Source: Methylotenera sp.
Lineage (GTDB): Bacteria; Pseudomonadota; Gammaproteobacteria; Burkholderiales; Methylophilaceae
DNA: 64,000 bases
Reading direction: 5' to 3'
Assembly (NCBI GenBank): GCA_013141495.1
Contig: JABFQV010000002.1
Location: 124,001 to 188,000 of the forward strand
Part shown: positions 55,024 to 64,000 of the stretch, in pieces
Layout of the letters: each line of letters opens with the position of its first letter
Position numbering within the stretch: position 1 is the first letter of the stretch
The notes under the pieces: generated by a model
Seen by the model: only the letters and a program-made list of their open reading frames with translations
Databases searched by the model: none
What the model was told of the DNA's origin: nothing
Made by a program: the position numbers and the translations under genes

Positions 55024-56226
55024 TTAACTTAGTGCACGTTCAATACGATCCAACGCATTTTTAAGATTATCCATTGATGTTGCAAATGAAATGCGGAAGT
55101 ATCCCTCTGCGCCAAAGGCTGAGCCTGGCACTACTGCCACATCAAATGATTCTAGTAAGTATTCAGCTAAAGCCATATCTGTAGCTACTTTTATTTTGCC
55201 AGCTTTAAATAGCTTATCAATCGCAGCGCGGGCATCAGGAAATGCGTAAAATGCTCCGCCGGCCATTAGGCAACTTAACCCCGGCATGGTGTTAAAGCGG
55301 TTAACTACATAAATGTGACGTTCTTTAAATGCCGTTACCATTGGGGTGATGCAATCTTGCGAGCCTTCTAGCGCGGCTTGTGCTGCCACTTGCGAAATGG
55401 AGGTGGCGTTGCTGGTAGATTGCGATTGCAAAATCTCCATGGCTTTAATAATGTAAGCCGGACCTGCGGCATAGCCAATGCGCCAACCGGTCATTGAGTA
55501 CGCTTTAGAAACGCCGTTGAGCACAATACAACGATCCTTAAGCGCTGGGGTAGCGTTAAGAATGTTATAAAACTTATCACCTGTTAAATTCACGTGTTCG
55601 TACATGTCATCTGTGGCGACCAGTACATGTGGATGTTTAAGTAACACTTCGCCCAAGGCATGCAACTCAGCCAAGCTATACACCGCACCCGTTGGGTTAG
55701 ATGGTGAGTTGATCATAAAGATTTTAGTATTAGGCGTAATCGCCGCTTCTAACTGTGCTGGCAAAAGCTTAAAGCCTTGCTCAATGCCACATTGTATAAT
55801 CACCGGTGTCGCTTCGGCGACCAGCGCAATATCTGCGTAAGAGACCCAATAAGGTGCGGGAATAATAACTTCATCACCTTTATTAAGCACCGCTAGGCAT
55901 AGATTAAAGATGGTTTGCTTGCCACCCACGCCTACAATCACTTCATTGAGTGCGTAATCAAAGCCATTTTCATTCTTGAATTTTGCAACAATGGCTTTTT
56001 TAAGACCTGGAATGCCAGCCACCGGCGTATATTTGGTAAAACCAGCATCAATAGCTGCTTTTGCCGCATCTTTAATGTGCTGAGGCGTATCAAAATCCGG
56101 CTCACCAGCTGCTAGGCCAATAATATCGCGGCCTTCCGCTTTATATTTACCAGCTTTTGCGGTAATCGCAAGCGTTGGAGATTCTTTAATAGATAAAACG
56201 CGCTGTGATAGTACGGAGTGTGACAA
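55024..56226 (-). CDS. aspC: aspartate aminotransferase family, class I PLP enzyme
   Basis: 400 residues, normal for bacterial class I (AspAT Ib) enzymes. GLAAGEPDFDTPQHIKDAA near residue 37, SNPTGAVYS near residue 175 (Asn binding PLP), and the PLP Lys in NGVSKAYSMTGWRIGYAAG near 238, with the Arg substrate clamp in GYFRISFATS near 380. Aspartate/glutamate transamination is likely, but prephenate aminotransferase activity is also known in this branch. Monocistronic. Confidence 0.9.
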   Translation of the reverse strand: MSHSVLSQRVLSIKESPTLAITAKAGKYKAEGRDIIGLAAGEPDFDTPQHIKDAAKAAIDAGFTKYTPVAGIPGLKKAIVAKFKNENGFDYALNEVIVGVGGKQTIFNLCLAVLNKGDEVIIPAPYWVSYADIALVAEATPVIIQCGIEQGFKLLPAQLEAAITPNTKIFMINSPSNPTGAVYSLAELHALGEVLLKHPHVLVATDDMYEHVNLTGDKFYNILNATPALKDRCIVLNGVSKAYSMTGWRIGYAAGPAYIIKAMEILQSQSTSNATSISQVAAQAALEGSQDCITPMVTAFKERHIYVVNRFNTMPGLSCLMAGGAFYAFPDARAAIDKLFKAGKIKVATDMALAEYLLESFDVAVVPGSAFGAEGYFRISFATSMDNLKNALDRIERALS

Positions 56227-56511
56227 GGTCTGTTCCTTAAAGCAATTGGTAGGTAAATGGTTGAATAGGCGTCATTTTACGCACAAATATGTCGGTTAGG
56301 AATAACTCTCAAGACTATTCAGCGAATAAATCAAGCCTCTAGAACAAGTTGAGGCTTTTAGCGAAGCGCCAATTGAATAAATTAGCTCAAACAACATTAC
56401 TTCAACTTAGGTTTCACATTAAGTTGCGTCATTCCCACTAACCCTTCGACATGGTTAGGTTAGCTCTTCAATCGAGCTTAGGGAACGGCGCCAGCCATAA
56501 AGTATTCATGT
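56227..56511. other. intergenic region downstream of parC
   Basis: No ORF. A weak hairpin AAGCCTC (56333-56339) / GAGGCTT (56351-56357) could end parC transcription on the minus strand. Confidence 0.4.
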
Positions 56512-58806
56512 TTATAGCAACTTACCCTGTCTGGATTGGCTGTTATTGCTGGTATTGAACAAATACCCTTTTTTAGCGCGCTTCAGAAGATGCTTGCTCA
56601 AATCCTCACCGCTAATGGTTTTTACTTTACCTTTAACCATCACGTTTGCAGATAATCCATCGCACAACTCAACGCGCATAAGTAAGGCGCCGTCAGGGAT
56701 ATCCATCACCTTCACGCCCTTGCCACCATTGGGGTATTCATTGATTTCGCTTAGCGGGAATACCAGTAATTTATTCTCGGACGAGGTAACCGCAATATGG
56801 GTGCTTGCGTCTAATTTAATCGGCGGAAAAATAGTTGCACCATCTTCAGGTTTCATAAATGCCTTGCCTGCTTTAGGTCTAGCCATCAGCCCCTTTAATG
56901 GCGCGACAAATCCGTAGCTGTTTGACGTAATAAACAGGAATCGATCGTCATCTTTTCCAGACAGTGCATGCACTAATTTTGCACCATTCTGAACCTCTAT
57001 GATAGCGCTGAGCGGGATGCCATCACCTTTGCCACCTGGAACAATAGATGCATCAAAAGAATAGCATCGACCACTTGAGTCCATTAACACGACTGGTAAT
57101 GTTGTCCTTGTTTCAAGTACAGCGAGTTCACTGTCCCCTGCTTTCCATGCGATAGACTCACGGTCAATGCCATGGCCTTGCCTAGATCTGATCCAGCCAT
57201 TTTTAGACAGCATAATAGTCACAGGTTCATCCACAACAAATGCTTTTTGACCGCCCTGCACACGTTCAACGGGCTCAATCAAGGTGCGTCTGTCGTCACC
57301 GTATTTTTCAGCATCCAGTTTAATTTCTTTAGCAGTCAGTTTGCGTAATTTAGTCTCACTGGCCAAAATCGCTTCTAACCTGCCCGCCTCCTCACGTAGC
57401 TCCTTTAACTCCCGTTCTATTTTAAAGCCTTCAAGCCTTGCTAATTGACGCAATCGAATTTCCAGGATGTCTTCAGCCTGAATTTCACTCAGCTTAAAGG
57501 CTGTCATCAAGTCTGCTTTAGGATCATCTGAATTGCGAATCACTTTGATGATTTCGTCAATATGCAGGAATGCAATTAAGCGACCATCTAAAATATGAAT
57601 GCGACGGCTAATTTTGTCCAAATCAAACTGGCACCGCCTGCGTACCACGCTAAGACGGAATTCAATCCATTCTTGCAGGATTTTAACTAAACCTTTTTGC
57701 GCGGGGCGGCCATCGGTACCAATCATCACCATATTGACCGGGCATGACACTTCCATACTCGTGTGTACAAGTAAAAATGCCATCAACTCGTCACTGGAAA
57801 CCTTGCTCGTTTTTGGTTCAAGAATGAGACGCACATCTTTTTTGCCCTCACTTTTAACTGAATCCAGCATGCTCAATACAGACTGTTTCACCAGTAACTG
57901 GTCTTGGTCTATGGTCTTTTTATCTTTTTTTGGCTTGGGATTAGAAATCGCTTCAATTTCAGCCATGACGGTTTCAACAGAAACGCCGTGTGGTAATTCA
58001 TTGATAATAATCCGCCACTGGCCGCGTGCCATCGGCTCAACTAGCCATCTGGCGCGTAATCTTAATGAGCCGCGCCCAGTCTCATAAGTTGCATGAATAT
58101 CAGTCGTTTGCGAAATTAACTGACCGCCACCTGGAAAGTCTGGCCCAGGCACATGCACCATCAACTCTGCTGTGGTGCAGTCTGGCTTATCCATCACATG
58201 CAATACTGCATTTGCAATCTCGCGCATGTTATGTGGAATCATCTCTGTTGCCATTCCTACCGCAATACCAGAAGCGCCGTTAAGTAACATCATCGGTAAT
58301 CGGGCTGGAAGCAACACAGGCTCTTGAAAAGCGCCATCATAGTTACTTTGAAAATCAACCGTGCCGCGATCAATTTCAGAAAGTAGCAAATCGGCAATCG
58401 GCGATAAGCGCATTTCGGTGTATCGCATTGCCGCCGCGCCATCACCATCACGTGAGCCAAAGTTACCTTGGCCGTCAATAAGTGGGTAGCGTAACGTAAA
58501 ATCTTGCGCCAAGCGCACCGCTGCTTCATAAGCGGAGCTATCGCCGTGCGGGTGATACATACCCAACACATTCCCCACAACACGCGCTGACTTTACCGGC
58601 TTAACGCCGGCAACCAAGCCCATTTCCTTCATTGCGAACAAAATGCGTCTTTGTACCGGCTTCTGCCCATCTTCTACAGATGGTAGCGCGCGCCCTTTTA
58701 CCACTGATACGGCATAAGCTAAATAGGCTTCTTCAGCATACTCACCAATGGCAACGGCACCATTGTCGCTATCGTTATTATTTTCAATCATATGAGCATT
58801 ATCCAT
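56512..58806 (-). CDS. parC: DNA topoisomerase IV subunit A
   Basis: Decatenates daughter chromosomes at termination. [27 protein letters not shown] near residue 30, the quinolone region [11 protein letters not shown] near 86-96, and catalytic Tyr129 in [11 protein letters not shown] coiled tower and an RLxxLE-type stretch follow, with a short C-terminal beta-pinwheel. 764 residues fits ParC rather than GyrA (no GyrA box QRRGGKG seen). Starts exactly at the end of parE. The nearness of dif fits a terminus-associated cluster but may be chance. Confidence 0.96.
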   Translation of the reverse strand: MDNAHMIENNNDSDNGAVAIGEYAEEAYLAYAVSVVKGRALPSVEDGQKPVQRRILFAMKEMGLVAGVKPVKSARVVGNVLGMYHPHGDSSAYEAAVRLAQDFTLRYPLIDGQGNFGSRDGDGAAAMRYTEMRLSPIADLLLSEIDRGTVDFQSNYDGAFQEPVLLPARLPMMLLNGASGIAVGMATEMIPHNMREIANAVLHVMDKPDCTTAELMVHVPGPDFPGGGQLISQTTDIHATYETGRGSLRLRARWLVEPMARGQWRIIINELPHGVSVETVMAEIEAISNPKPKKDKKTIDQDQLLVKQSVLSMLDSVKSEGKKDVRLILEPKTSKVSSDELMAFLLVHTSMEVSCPVNMVMIGTDGRPAQKGLVKILQEWIEFRLSVVRRRCQFDLDKISRRIHILDGRLIAFLHIDEIIKVIRNSDDPKADLMTAFKLSEIQAEDILEIRLRQLARLEGFKIERELKELREEAGRLEAILASETKLRKLTAKEIKLDAEKYGDDRRTLIEPVERVQGGQKAFVVDEPVTIMLSKNGWIRSRQGHGIDRESIAWKAGDSELAVLETRTTLPVVLMDSSGRCYSFDASIVPGGKGDGIPLSAIIEVQNGAKLVHALSGKDDDRFLFITSNSYGFVAPLKGLMARPKAGKAFMKPEDGATIFPPIKLDASTHIAVTSSENKLLVFPLSEINEYPNGGKGVKVMDIPDGALLMRVELCDGLSANVMVKGKVKTISGEDLSKHLLKRAKKGYLFNTSNNSQSRQGKLL

Positions 58807-60792
58807 TTACACATCGGCCTCAACATCATTACCACGACGCTCCATCCAGGCTTTTCTGGCTGGAGACTCATTTTTTGCCATCAACATATCGAACATTTTA
58901 TGCGCACCCTCCACCTCATTTTCAGGCAACCTCACCTGCACTAAGCGCCGTGTATCTGGACATAACGTCGTTTCCCACAACTGCTCCGGGTTCATTTCTC
59001 CCAGACCTTTAAAACGCTGAATACCTAGCTTTTCCTCTGCAATGCCTTCGCGTTTTAGTTTTTCAATCATCGATATTTTTTCAGCATCGTCAGACACATA
59101 AATTTTGCGCATCGGTTTACTCTTGCCTTGTGCCGGCACATCTATTCGATATAACGGCGGTTGTGAAATATACACATGGCCGCGCTCAATGAGCTTGGGC
59201 GCGTGTCGCAACAGCATCGTGAGCAGCAACACCTGAATATGCGAGCCATCCACATCAGCATCCGACAAAATACATAATTTACCGTAACGCAAACCAGAAA
59301 AATCAGGATCATCTTTAAGGGTGTGTGGCTCAATCCCTAGCGCCACAAAAATATCGTGCACTTCTGAATTACCAAAAATACGTCCAGCGTCCACTTCCCA
59401 TGTATTGAGCACCTTGCCGCGCAATGGCAGCAATGACTGAAACTCATTATTGCGCCCCATTTTGGCACTTCCGCCCGCAGAGTCGCCTTCAACTAAAAAT
59501 AATTCTGCGGCCATGGTCCCCGCAGCTTCACAGTCGGTCAGCTTGGATGGCATCATATTTACGCCAGAAGATTTACGTTTCTCGATTTTCTGTGTTGATT
59601 TATTGCGCGCCGCCGCTGAACGATTCACTAAATCAGAAATACGCTTTGCGTACTCCACATTTTGACTCAACCAGGTTTCCATGAAAGGTTTCACGGATGA
59701 AGCCACCATTTTCATGGCGTCTCGATTGGTCAGTTTTTCTTTAGTTTGCCCTTGAAATTGAGGATCCAGTACTTTTGCGGCCAATACATACCCAACATTA
59801 CTCCAAACATCTTCCGATGAAATTTTAATGCCGCGCTGCATCATACTGTGATGCTCCATGAAGGTCTTGATCGCCTCAAATACGCCATTACGCAGCCCAG
59901 CTTCATGCGTGCCACCTGATAGCGTTGGAATCAGATTGACGTAAGACTCTCCCCCTGCCCCACCTGCGCCAAATGACAATGCCCATAAAGCGCCCTCGCC
60001 TTTTGATATGCCATCATTATTATCAAAATGGTAAAATTCACCTGAAATGGTCGGGATCGGTGACTCATTTTCAATCTCATCACGCTCGCCTAGCATCTCG
60101 TCCAAGTATTGGGGCAATCCGCCTTCATACGTCCATGAACGCTCCTCAAAACCGTCCACCCCTTCAATACTGAGCGTGACACTCACTCCGCGCAGAAGCA
60201 CCGCCTTGGATTTAATTAAATGCTCAAGCTGCGGCAATGACACTCTTGGCGAATCAAAATATTTAGGGTCTGGCCAGCACTTTACGGTAGTGCCAGTGTC
60301 TTTCTTCAGACATTTGCCAATTTCTGTTAACGGCGCGATGCAGTCACCATGCGCAAATGTGAGCCCGTGCACCTTGCCATTACGTTTTACTTTAACTTCC
60401 AGGCGTGTAGAAAGCGCATTGGTGACAGACACACCAACGCCGTGCAAACCGCCAGAAAAACGATACGAACTATTTTCATCCTCTTTATCAAACTTGCCGC
60501 CAGCATGCAATTGTACAAAAACCAACTCCACCGCTGGTTGAGACTCACCGGTGGGAATCTCTACTGGAATGCCTCGACCGTTGTCAGACACCTCAACCGC
60601 GCCATCCTTAAAAATAGTGACAGAAATATGTGTGGCATGGCCGCCAAGCGCCTCATCTGCAGCATTATCAATCACTTCTTGCACAATATGCGTAGGCGAA
60701 TCTGTGCGCGTGTACATGCCAGGTCTGGCGCGTACCGGTTCTAAGCCACGTAAAACCTTTACCGAATCTGCGCCGTATTCTTTTTCTGCCAT
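58807..60792 (-). CDS. parE: DNA topoisomerase IV subunit B
   Basis: ATPase half of topoisomerase IV. GHKL ATP site VIDNAADEALGGHA (about 41-54) and DNGRGIPV; GLHGVGVSVTNALS; the toprim domain LFLVEGDSAGGSAKMGRNNEFQSLLPLRGKVLN and DADVDGSHIQVLLLTML. Length 661 fits ParE rather than the 800-residue GyrB of this group. Its stop abuts the parC start, so both subunits come from one transcript. Confidence 0.97.
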   Translation of the reverse strand: MAEKEYGADSVKVLRGLEPVRARPGMYTRTDSPTHIVQEVIDNAADEALGGHATHISVTIFKDGAVEVSDNGRGIPVEIPTGESQPAVELVFVQLHAGGKFDKEDENSSYRFSGGLHGVGVSVTNALSTRLEVKVKRNGKVHGLTFAHGDCIAPLTEIGKCLKKDTGTTVKCWPDPKYFDSPRVSLPQLEHLIKSKAVLLRGVSVTLSIEGVDGFEERSWTYEGGLPQYLDEMLGERDEIENESPIPTISGEFYHFDNNDGISKGEGALWALSFGAGGAGGESYVNLIPTLSGGTHEAGLRNGVFEAIKTFMEHHSMMQRGIKISSEDVWSNVGYVLAAKVLDPQFQGQTKEKLTNRDAMKMVASSVKPFMETWLSQNVEYAKRISDLVNRSAAARNKSTQKIEKRKSSGVNMMPSKLTDCEAAGTMAAELFLVEGDSAGGSAKMGRNNEFQSLLPLRGKVLNTWEVDAGRIFGNSEVHDIFVALGIEPHTLKDDPDFSGLRYGKLCILSDADVDGSHIQVLLLTMLLRHAPKLIERGHVYISQPPLYRIDVPAQGKSKPMRKIYVSDDAEKISMIEKLKREGIAEEKLGIQRFKGLGEMNPEQLWETTLCPDTRRLVQVRLPENEVEGAHKMFDMLMAKNESPARKAWMERRGNDVEADV

Positions 60793-61223
60793 GCTTATTC
60801 CTTATGTTCCATATTTTTTCTAGCGGCGTATTTTTTGACAAAACTGACGCGGGGTCAAGTTTAACGATAGCACGCGTCTGACTCAATACTAATTTAAGTA
60901 TTGCTAACACCTAAAAATTAAATACTCTGTCAGAGTTTCACAAGAAACTAAAATTGAAGTTAGTTCGACGGGAATACTTAAGCAATTAGTAAGAGATATT
61001 TCATTGGCTGTAGGTGTGGTTAAGTCTAGCCTTGAAACACACATTTACTTAGTATCACCTTCTGCATTAAAAGATTTGATTGTAGGGAGGTTTGGTGTGA
61101 TTTATGCCGTACACCTTAGCGCATCTTTGCCAAAGTCGTCACTGTCGGTAATTAATTAGCCTTATAATACGCCAGTGCCCTTCACTGGCAAGCCAGAACC
61201 TTAACTTTCGTACAATAACTGCA
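60793..61223. other. intergenic region between parE and the flavoprotein gene
   Basis: 431 bp, no convincing ORF or RNA gene. It holds the divergent promoters of parE-parC and of the flavoprotein; I see no clear operator. Confidence 0.4.
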
Positions 61224-62495
61224 TTGAATAACAATACTCCTTACATGGTAGCCATCATTGGCGCTGGGCCTGCTGGGCTCATGGCAGCAGAAACACTCAT
61301 TGCGCAATCTGTTGATGTCCATGTGTATGACGCTATGCCCAGCGTTGGTCGTAAATTTTTGATGGCTGGCATTGGTGGCATGAATATCACCCATGCTGAA
61401 CCTGCCGCACAATTTATCACGCGTTATGGCGCCAGGCAAAATCAAATCGCGCCAATGCTCCAACAATTAAACGCCGCTGACCTGCGGGACTGGGTGCATC
61501 AGCTTGGTCTTGAGACTTTTATCGGATCATCTGGGCGCGTGTTCCCAACAGATATGAAGGCAGCACCTTTATTGCGCGCATGGTTACACAGATTACGTCA
61601 TGCCGGGGTGCATTTTCATGTGCGCCACCAATGGCAAGGTTGGGATGCACAAAAAAACTTGTGCTTTAACACGCCACAAGGCACTTATTCTACCAAGCCA
61701 GATGCCGTTATTTTGGCACTAGGTGGCGGCAGTTGGGCCAAATTGGGTTCGGATGGAAAATGGTTGCCATTACTTGAGCAACAGGGCGTCAAAGTGGAAG
61801 CGCTCAGGCCCGCCAACTGTGGCTTTAACGTTAGCTGGAGTGACTATTTTCAAGCACATTTTTCTGGCGCACCGCTTAAAACCATTACAGTCAAATATGC
61901 AGACAAGCATGACATCAACCATGAAAAATCTGGCGAAATGATGATCACATCCAATGGCGTTGAAGGTAGCCTGATTTATGCGATTTCTGCAACGCTACGC
62001 GACACTATCGAGGCCGACGGCCATGTGCAGATACACTTGGATTTGCTCCCTCATAAAAATATCGATGCTGTCATTCAAGCAATCGCGCATCCGCGTGGCT
62101 CACGCTCGCTGTCAAGCCACCTTCAAAGTCGGCTCAATTTAAAAGGCGTAAAAGTGGCATTGCTCCGAGAGGTACTTTCGGCCGAAGCGCTTAACGACCC
62201 GGTGCAGCTAGGCAACGCCATCAAAGCTTTGCCTATCGTACTTAAATCCACACGTCCATTGGATGAAGCCATCAGCAGTGCGGGCGGCGTAACATTTACG
62301 GACTTAAATGAGGATTTAATGCTAACCAAATTACCCGGTGTATTCTGCGCAGGTGAAATGTTGGATTGGGAAGCACCAACGGGCGGCTACTTGCTCACCG
62401 CCTGCTTTGCCAGTGGACGTGTTGCGGGCAATGGTGTTTGGTCTTGGTTACAAAAAAATCATCTGAATCAAGCTATTTTTAACCCTGAAAAATAG
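61224..62495 (+). CDS. HI0933-family NAD(P)/FAD-dependent flavoprotein
   Basis: Dinucleotide-binding GxGxxG: VAIIGAGPAGLMAAETLIAQ near residues 9-28, then VGRKFLMAGIGGMNITHAE, the HI0933-type 'GRKxxxxGxGxCNxTN' loop in variant form. VILALGGGSWAKLGSDGKW near residue 165 and the C-terminal CAGEMLDWEAPTGGYLLTACFASGRVAGNG close the FAD site. This matches the TIGR03862-like subgroup; its substrate is unknown. The TTG at 61224 or the ATG at 61245 (7 codons later) may be the start; neither has a good RBS. Confidence 0.85.
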   Translation: MNNNTPYMVAIIGAGPAGLMAAETLIAQSVDVHVYDAMPSVGRKFLMAGIGGMNITHAEPAAQFITRYGARQNQIAPMLQQLNAADLRDWVHQLGLETFIGSSGRVFPTDMKAAPLLRAWLHRLRHAGVHFHVRHQWQGWDAQKNLCFNTPQGTYSTKPDAVILALGGGSWAKLGSDGKWLPLLEQQGVKVEALRPANCGFNVSWSDYFQAHFSGAPLKTITVKYADKHDINHEKSGEMMITSNGVEGSLIYAISATLRDTIEADGHVQIHLDLLPHKNIDAVIQAIAHPRGSRSLSSHLQSRLNLKGVKVALLREVLSAEALNDPVQLGNAIKALPIVLKSTRPLDEAISSAGGVTFTDLNEDLMLTKLPGVFCAGEMLDWEAPTGGYLLTACFASGRVAGNGVWSWLQKNHLNQAIFNPEK

Positions 62496-62547
62496 TGGCG
62501 TAACACAGTTTTACCTATCAATGGTGTCTGCTCATAAAACCTCACTC

Positions 62548-63416
62548 CCACATTATCGAGAATGAGTGAAACTTAGATATTTAAGCCGCGATTTTCATTT
62601 TTAACCAATAATCAAAACTTAATTTCCCCGCACCACCGAACAGTAGCGGTAAAAACATCACCAAGTAGATTAATGGCAATTTGTAATTACCAAAGCCATC
62701 CCCAGCCTCATCTATAATACGATAGCCCTTTAACAGATCAGAAAAAGAGCCTACGTACTCGGGAGAATGTACCGTTAAAATAGCCACAACAGTCAGAATC
62801 ATCAACGACATCGTAAAAAAACGCGTGCCTATTCCAAGCAATAAGGCCGCTGCTCCAAAAATTTCAAAATAAGTGGCCATATGCCAACTTATCTCAACGG
62901 GCACTAATTTTAAAGGGAACGGAAACAGCAGATCAGCAAACCAATTCACCCCATGATACTTTTCTAGCCCTGCTTCCAAAAACTCCCAAGCTAGCAAGCT
63001 ACGTAAAAGTAATTGTGGCAACCATGTAGAGGCTCCATCTAAAGCTCGCGTAACATTAAGATAAAACTTCACAAAAATCATCTGGTTAAAGTCAATTGGA
63101 TTCGACATTATTTATTTCCTCATATAAAAGCACAGTCAGCAATATAAAGCTTGGTCGATTAACTACAGCATTACTTACAGCCAACTTAACACTTTGATTA
63201 AATAAGTACATCAACATTGAGGGGGGTGGCAATCTAGTTGTTGAAATTCGTAATTAAACTGAGCATCAAGAACTAGCGGATAGTACAAAGTAAATGCGCA
63301 CTTAAATACCGGCAGTGAAAGCTTATTAGAAAGATCGCTCAGTGAAATGCTCAAATAATTCAATGAAGATTAAAGCGCATTTCCACATTATCGAGAATGA
63401 GTAAAACTTAGATATT
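62548..63416. repeat. 34-bp direct repeat flanking the DoxX gene
   Basis: Copies at 62548-62581 and 63383-63416 (begin CCACATTATCGAGAATGAGT) differ at one base. The first abuts the DoxX stop codon; the second lies in the region upstream of the gene. The span between them is 835 bp. Confidence 0.8.
62581..63108 (-). CDS. DoxX family membrane protein
   Basis: 175 residues with four hydrophobic helices: LLLRSLLAWEFLEAGLEKYHGVNWF, ATYFEIFGAAALLLGIGTRFFTMSLMILTVVAILTVH and LPLIYLVMFLPLLFGGAGKLSFDYW. This is the DoxX (PF07681) pattern, including the GxxK and GGAGKLSxD ends. Family members serve in quinol oxidation or as partners of oxidoreductases; no partner lies adjacent except possibly the flavoprotein, which converges on it. 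Confidence 0.85.
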   Translation of the reverse strand: MSNPIDFNQMIFVKFYLNVTRALDGASTWLPQLLLRSLLAWEFLEAGLEKYHGVNWFADLLFPFPLKLVPVEISWHMATYFEIFGAAALLLGIGTRFFTMSLMILTVVAILTVHSPEYVGSFSDLLKGYRIIDEAGDGFGNYKLPLIYLVMFLPLLFGGAGKLSFDYWLKMKIAA

Positions 63417-63634
63417 CGCCCTCTTCACAAACATCATGCAGTGGGCTTTAGAGGCTTCAAATACCTCCTTACATGGCAGCTGTTTACTTTTGAAGTTCAT
63501 CGCACGGCAACCGTAGGGAAAACTGACATCATAAGTAATAAAATAATATGCACATTGCAGGCAGTCTTGGTGTTTTTGTTTATCCATGTTTATTCATCAA
63601 CTTACTCAGGGATGCAGGACTAATCATCGCAAAC
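63109..63634. other. intergenic region upstream of the DoxX gene
   Basis: 526 bp. Contains the second copy of the 34-bp direct repeat (63383-63416). A 60-codon rightward frame (63441-63623) has no RBS or similarity and is not called. Confidence 0.4.
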
Positions 63635-64000
63635 CTAAAATAACTCAGCCTGTTTAACAGGTGGCGCCGCTAGCAGTTCATCTATGTTAATTTCAAAAAC
63701 GCCAAGCTTGCCACGGCATGGCATAAGCGCCAATGGCGTTGCCTGCTCAAACAAAAATCCATAATACTCTTGGTGAACACCACCAAAATGCGCACGTTGC
63801 AGACGGCTGATACCGTCAGGTAACTCCCCGGGTCGGCAGCATAGTACCAAATTGGCAATACCGACTACGCCACCGAGCTCAAGCTGGTCTTTAGGGGGTA
63901 AGGGAATATCAGTACTGGATTTTAGATAGTCATAATATTCGGCGTACAAGCCTTTACTAGCATGAATCAGAATGGGGCCACGGTATTGCGTACCCCAAGT
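63635..64000 (-). CDS. ASCH/PUA-like domain protein (5' end outside window)
   Basis: 122 codons present; the frame is open through the right edge, so the start is outside. Translation from the edge reads TWGTQYRGPILIHASKGLYA, followed by VVGIANLVLCC, QYYGFLFEQA-like HQEYYGFLFEQATPLALMPCRGKLGVFEINIDELL. The RYRGP-LLIHAS type start, GxVxIxxV strand and PxxCxGxLGxF end are typical of ASCH domains, which bind RNA or modified nucleotides. Function not assigned. Confidence 0.75.
   Translation of the reverse strand, partial: TWGTQYRGPILIHASKGLYAEYYDYLKSSTDIPLPPKDQLELGGVVGIANLVLCCRPGELPDGISRLQRAHFGGVHQEYYGFLFEQATPLALMPCRGKLGVFEINIDELLAAPPVKQAELF

Noticed and set aside
59973-60744. Several 66-164 codon frames antisense to parE
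   Set aside because: All lie opposite the conserved ATPase domain and lack start signals.
63441-63623. 60-codon frame upstream of the DoxX gene
   Set aside because: No RBS, no similarity, and it begins next to the direct repeat.

Overview
The window looks like a chromosomal segment from a low-to-moderate GC betaproteobacterium, most likely of the Methylophilaceae (Methylotenera-like). This is inferred from the gene order tyrA-aroA-cmk-rpsA-ihfB-lapB-pyrF, the smc-zipA-ligA block, the adjacent bpt and aat genes, and the divergent zwf/pgl pair. No 16S gene is present, so the genus is not proven.

Layout. 1-7.6 kb: zwf (cut by the left edge) and pgl, apbC, metG, a glycine-zipper protein, a ComEA-like protein and pyrF. 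7.6-18.3 kb: a leftward housekeeping run with lapB, ihfB, rpsA (five S1 domains only), cmk, aroA, tyrA, bpt, aat and rne; a REP-like inverted repeat lies between bpt and aat and an 828 bp leader region lies before rne. 19-25.5 kb: rluC, a phosphatase, a Rieske protein, sppA, rsuA, a SpoU methyltransferase, a pilin and hslO. 25.5-33.1 kb: a TonB-dependent receptor behind a perfect Fur box, a pilU-like ATPase, amtB behind a sigma-54 promoter with two NtrC sites, a small secreted protein and pagP. 33.2-36.0 kb: a four-gene J-domain operon of unknown function. 36.4-45.2 kb: tRNA-Ala and tRNA-Glu, queF, smc, zipA, ligA, cysQ. 45.3-52.5 kb: a TPR protein, an IS3 remnant fused in frame to an orphan signal peptide, a membrane-disulfide-oxidoreductase fusion, and a compact ArsM / radical SAM / two-transferase cluster. 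52.9-54.8 kb: the probable chromosomal dif site, carrying an integrated Xer-dependent element of 1,706 bp. 55-64 kb: an aminotransferase, parC, parE, a flavoprotein, a DoxX protein and a partial ASCH-domain protein.

The most interesting object is the small element at dif. It is bounded by an intact dif site and a second copy that keeps the XerC arm and central hexamer but has lost the XerD arm. That is the site architecture known for TLC-phi of Vibrio cholerae. It encodes a helix-turn-helix protein resembling the Xer recombination activation factor of that phage (XafT / DUF3653 type), two small DNA-binding proteins and strong hairpins, but no recombinase and no visible replication protein. 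This suggests a minimal Xer-exploiting element or inovirus satellite. A truncated glucokinase start lies just beside it.

Other points to revisit are the J-domain operon, the metalloid-sugar-like cluster, the nitrogen-controlled amtB promoter, the shortened ribosomal protein S1 with a structured leader, and several families of inverted repeats.
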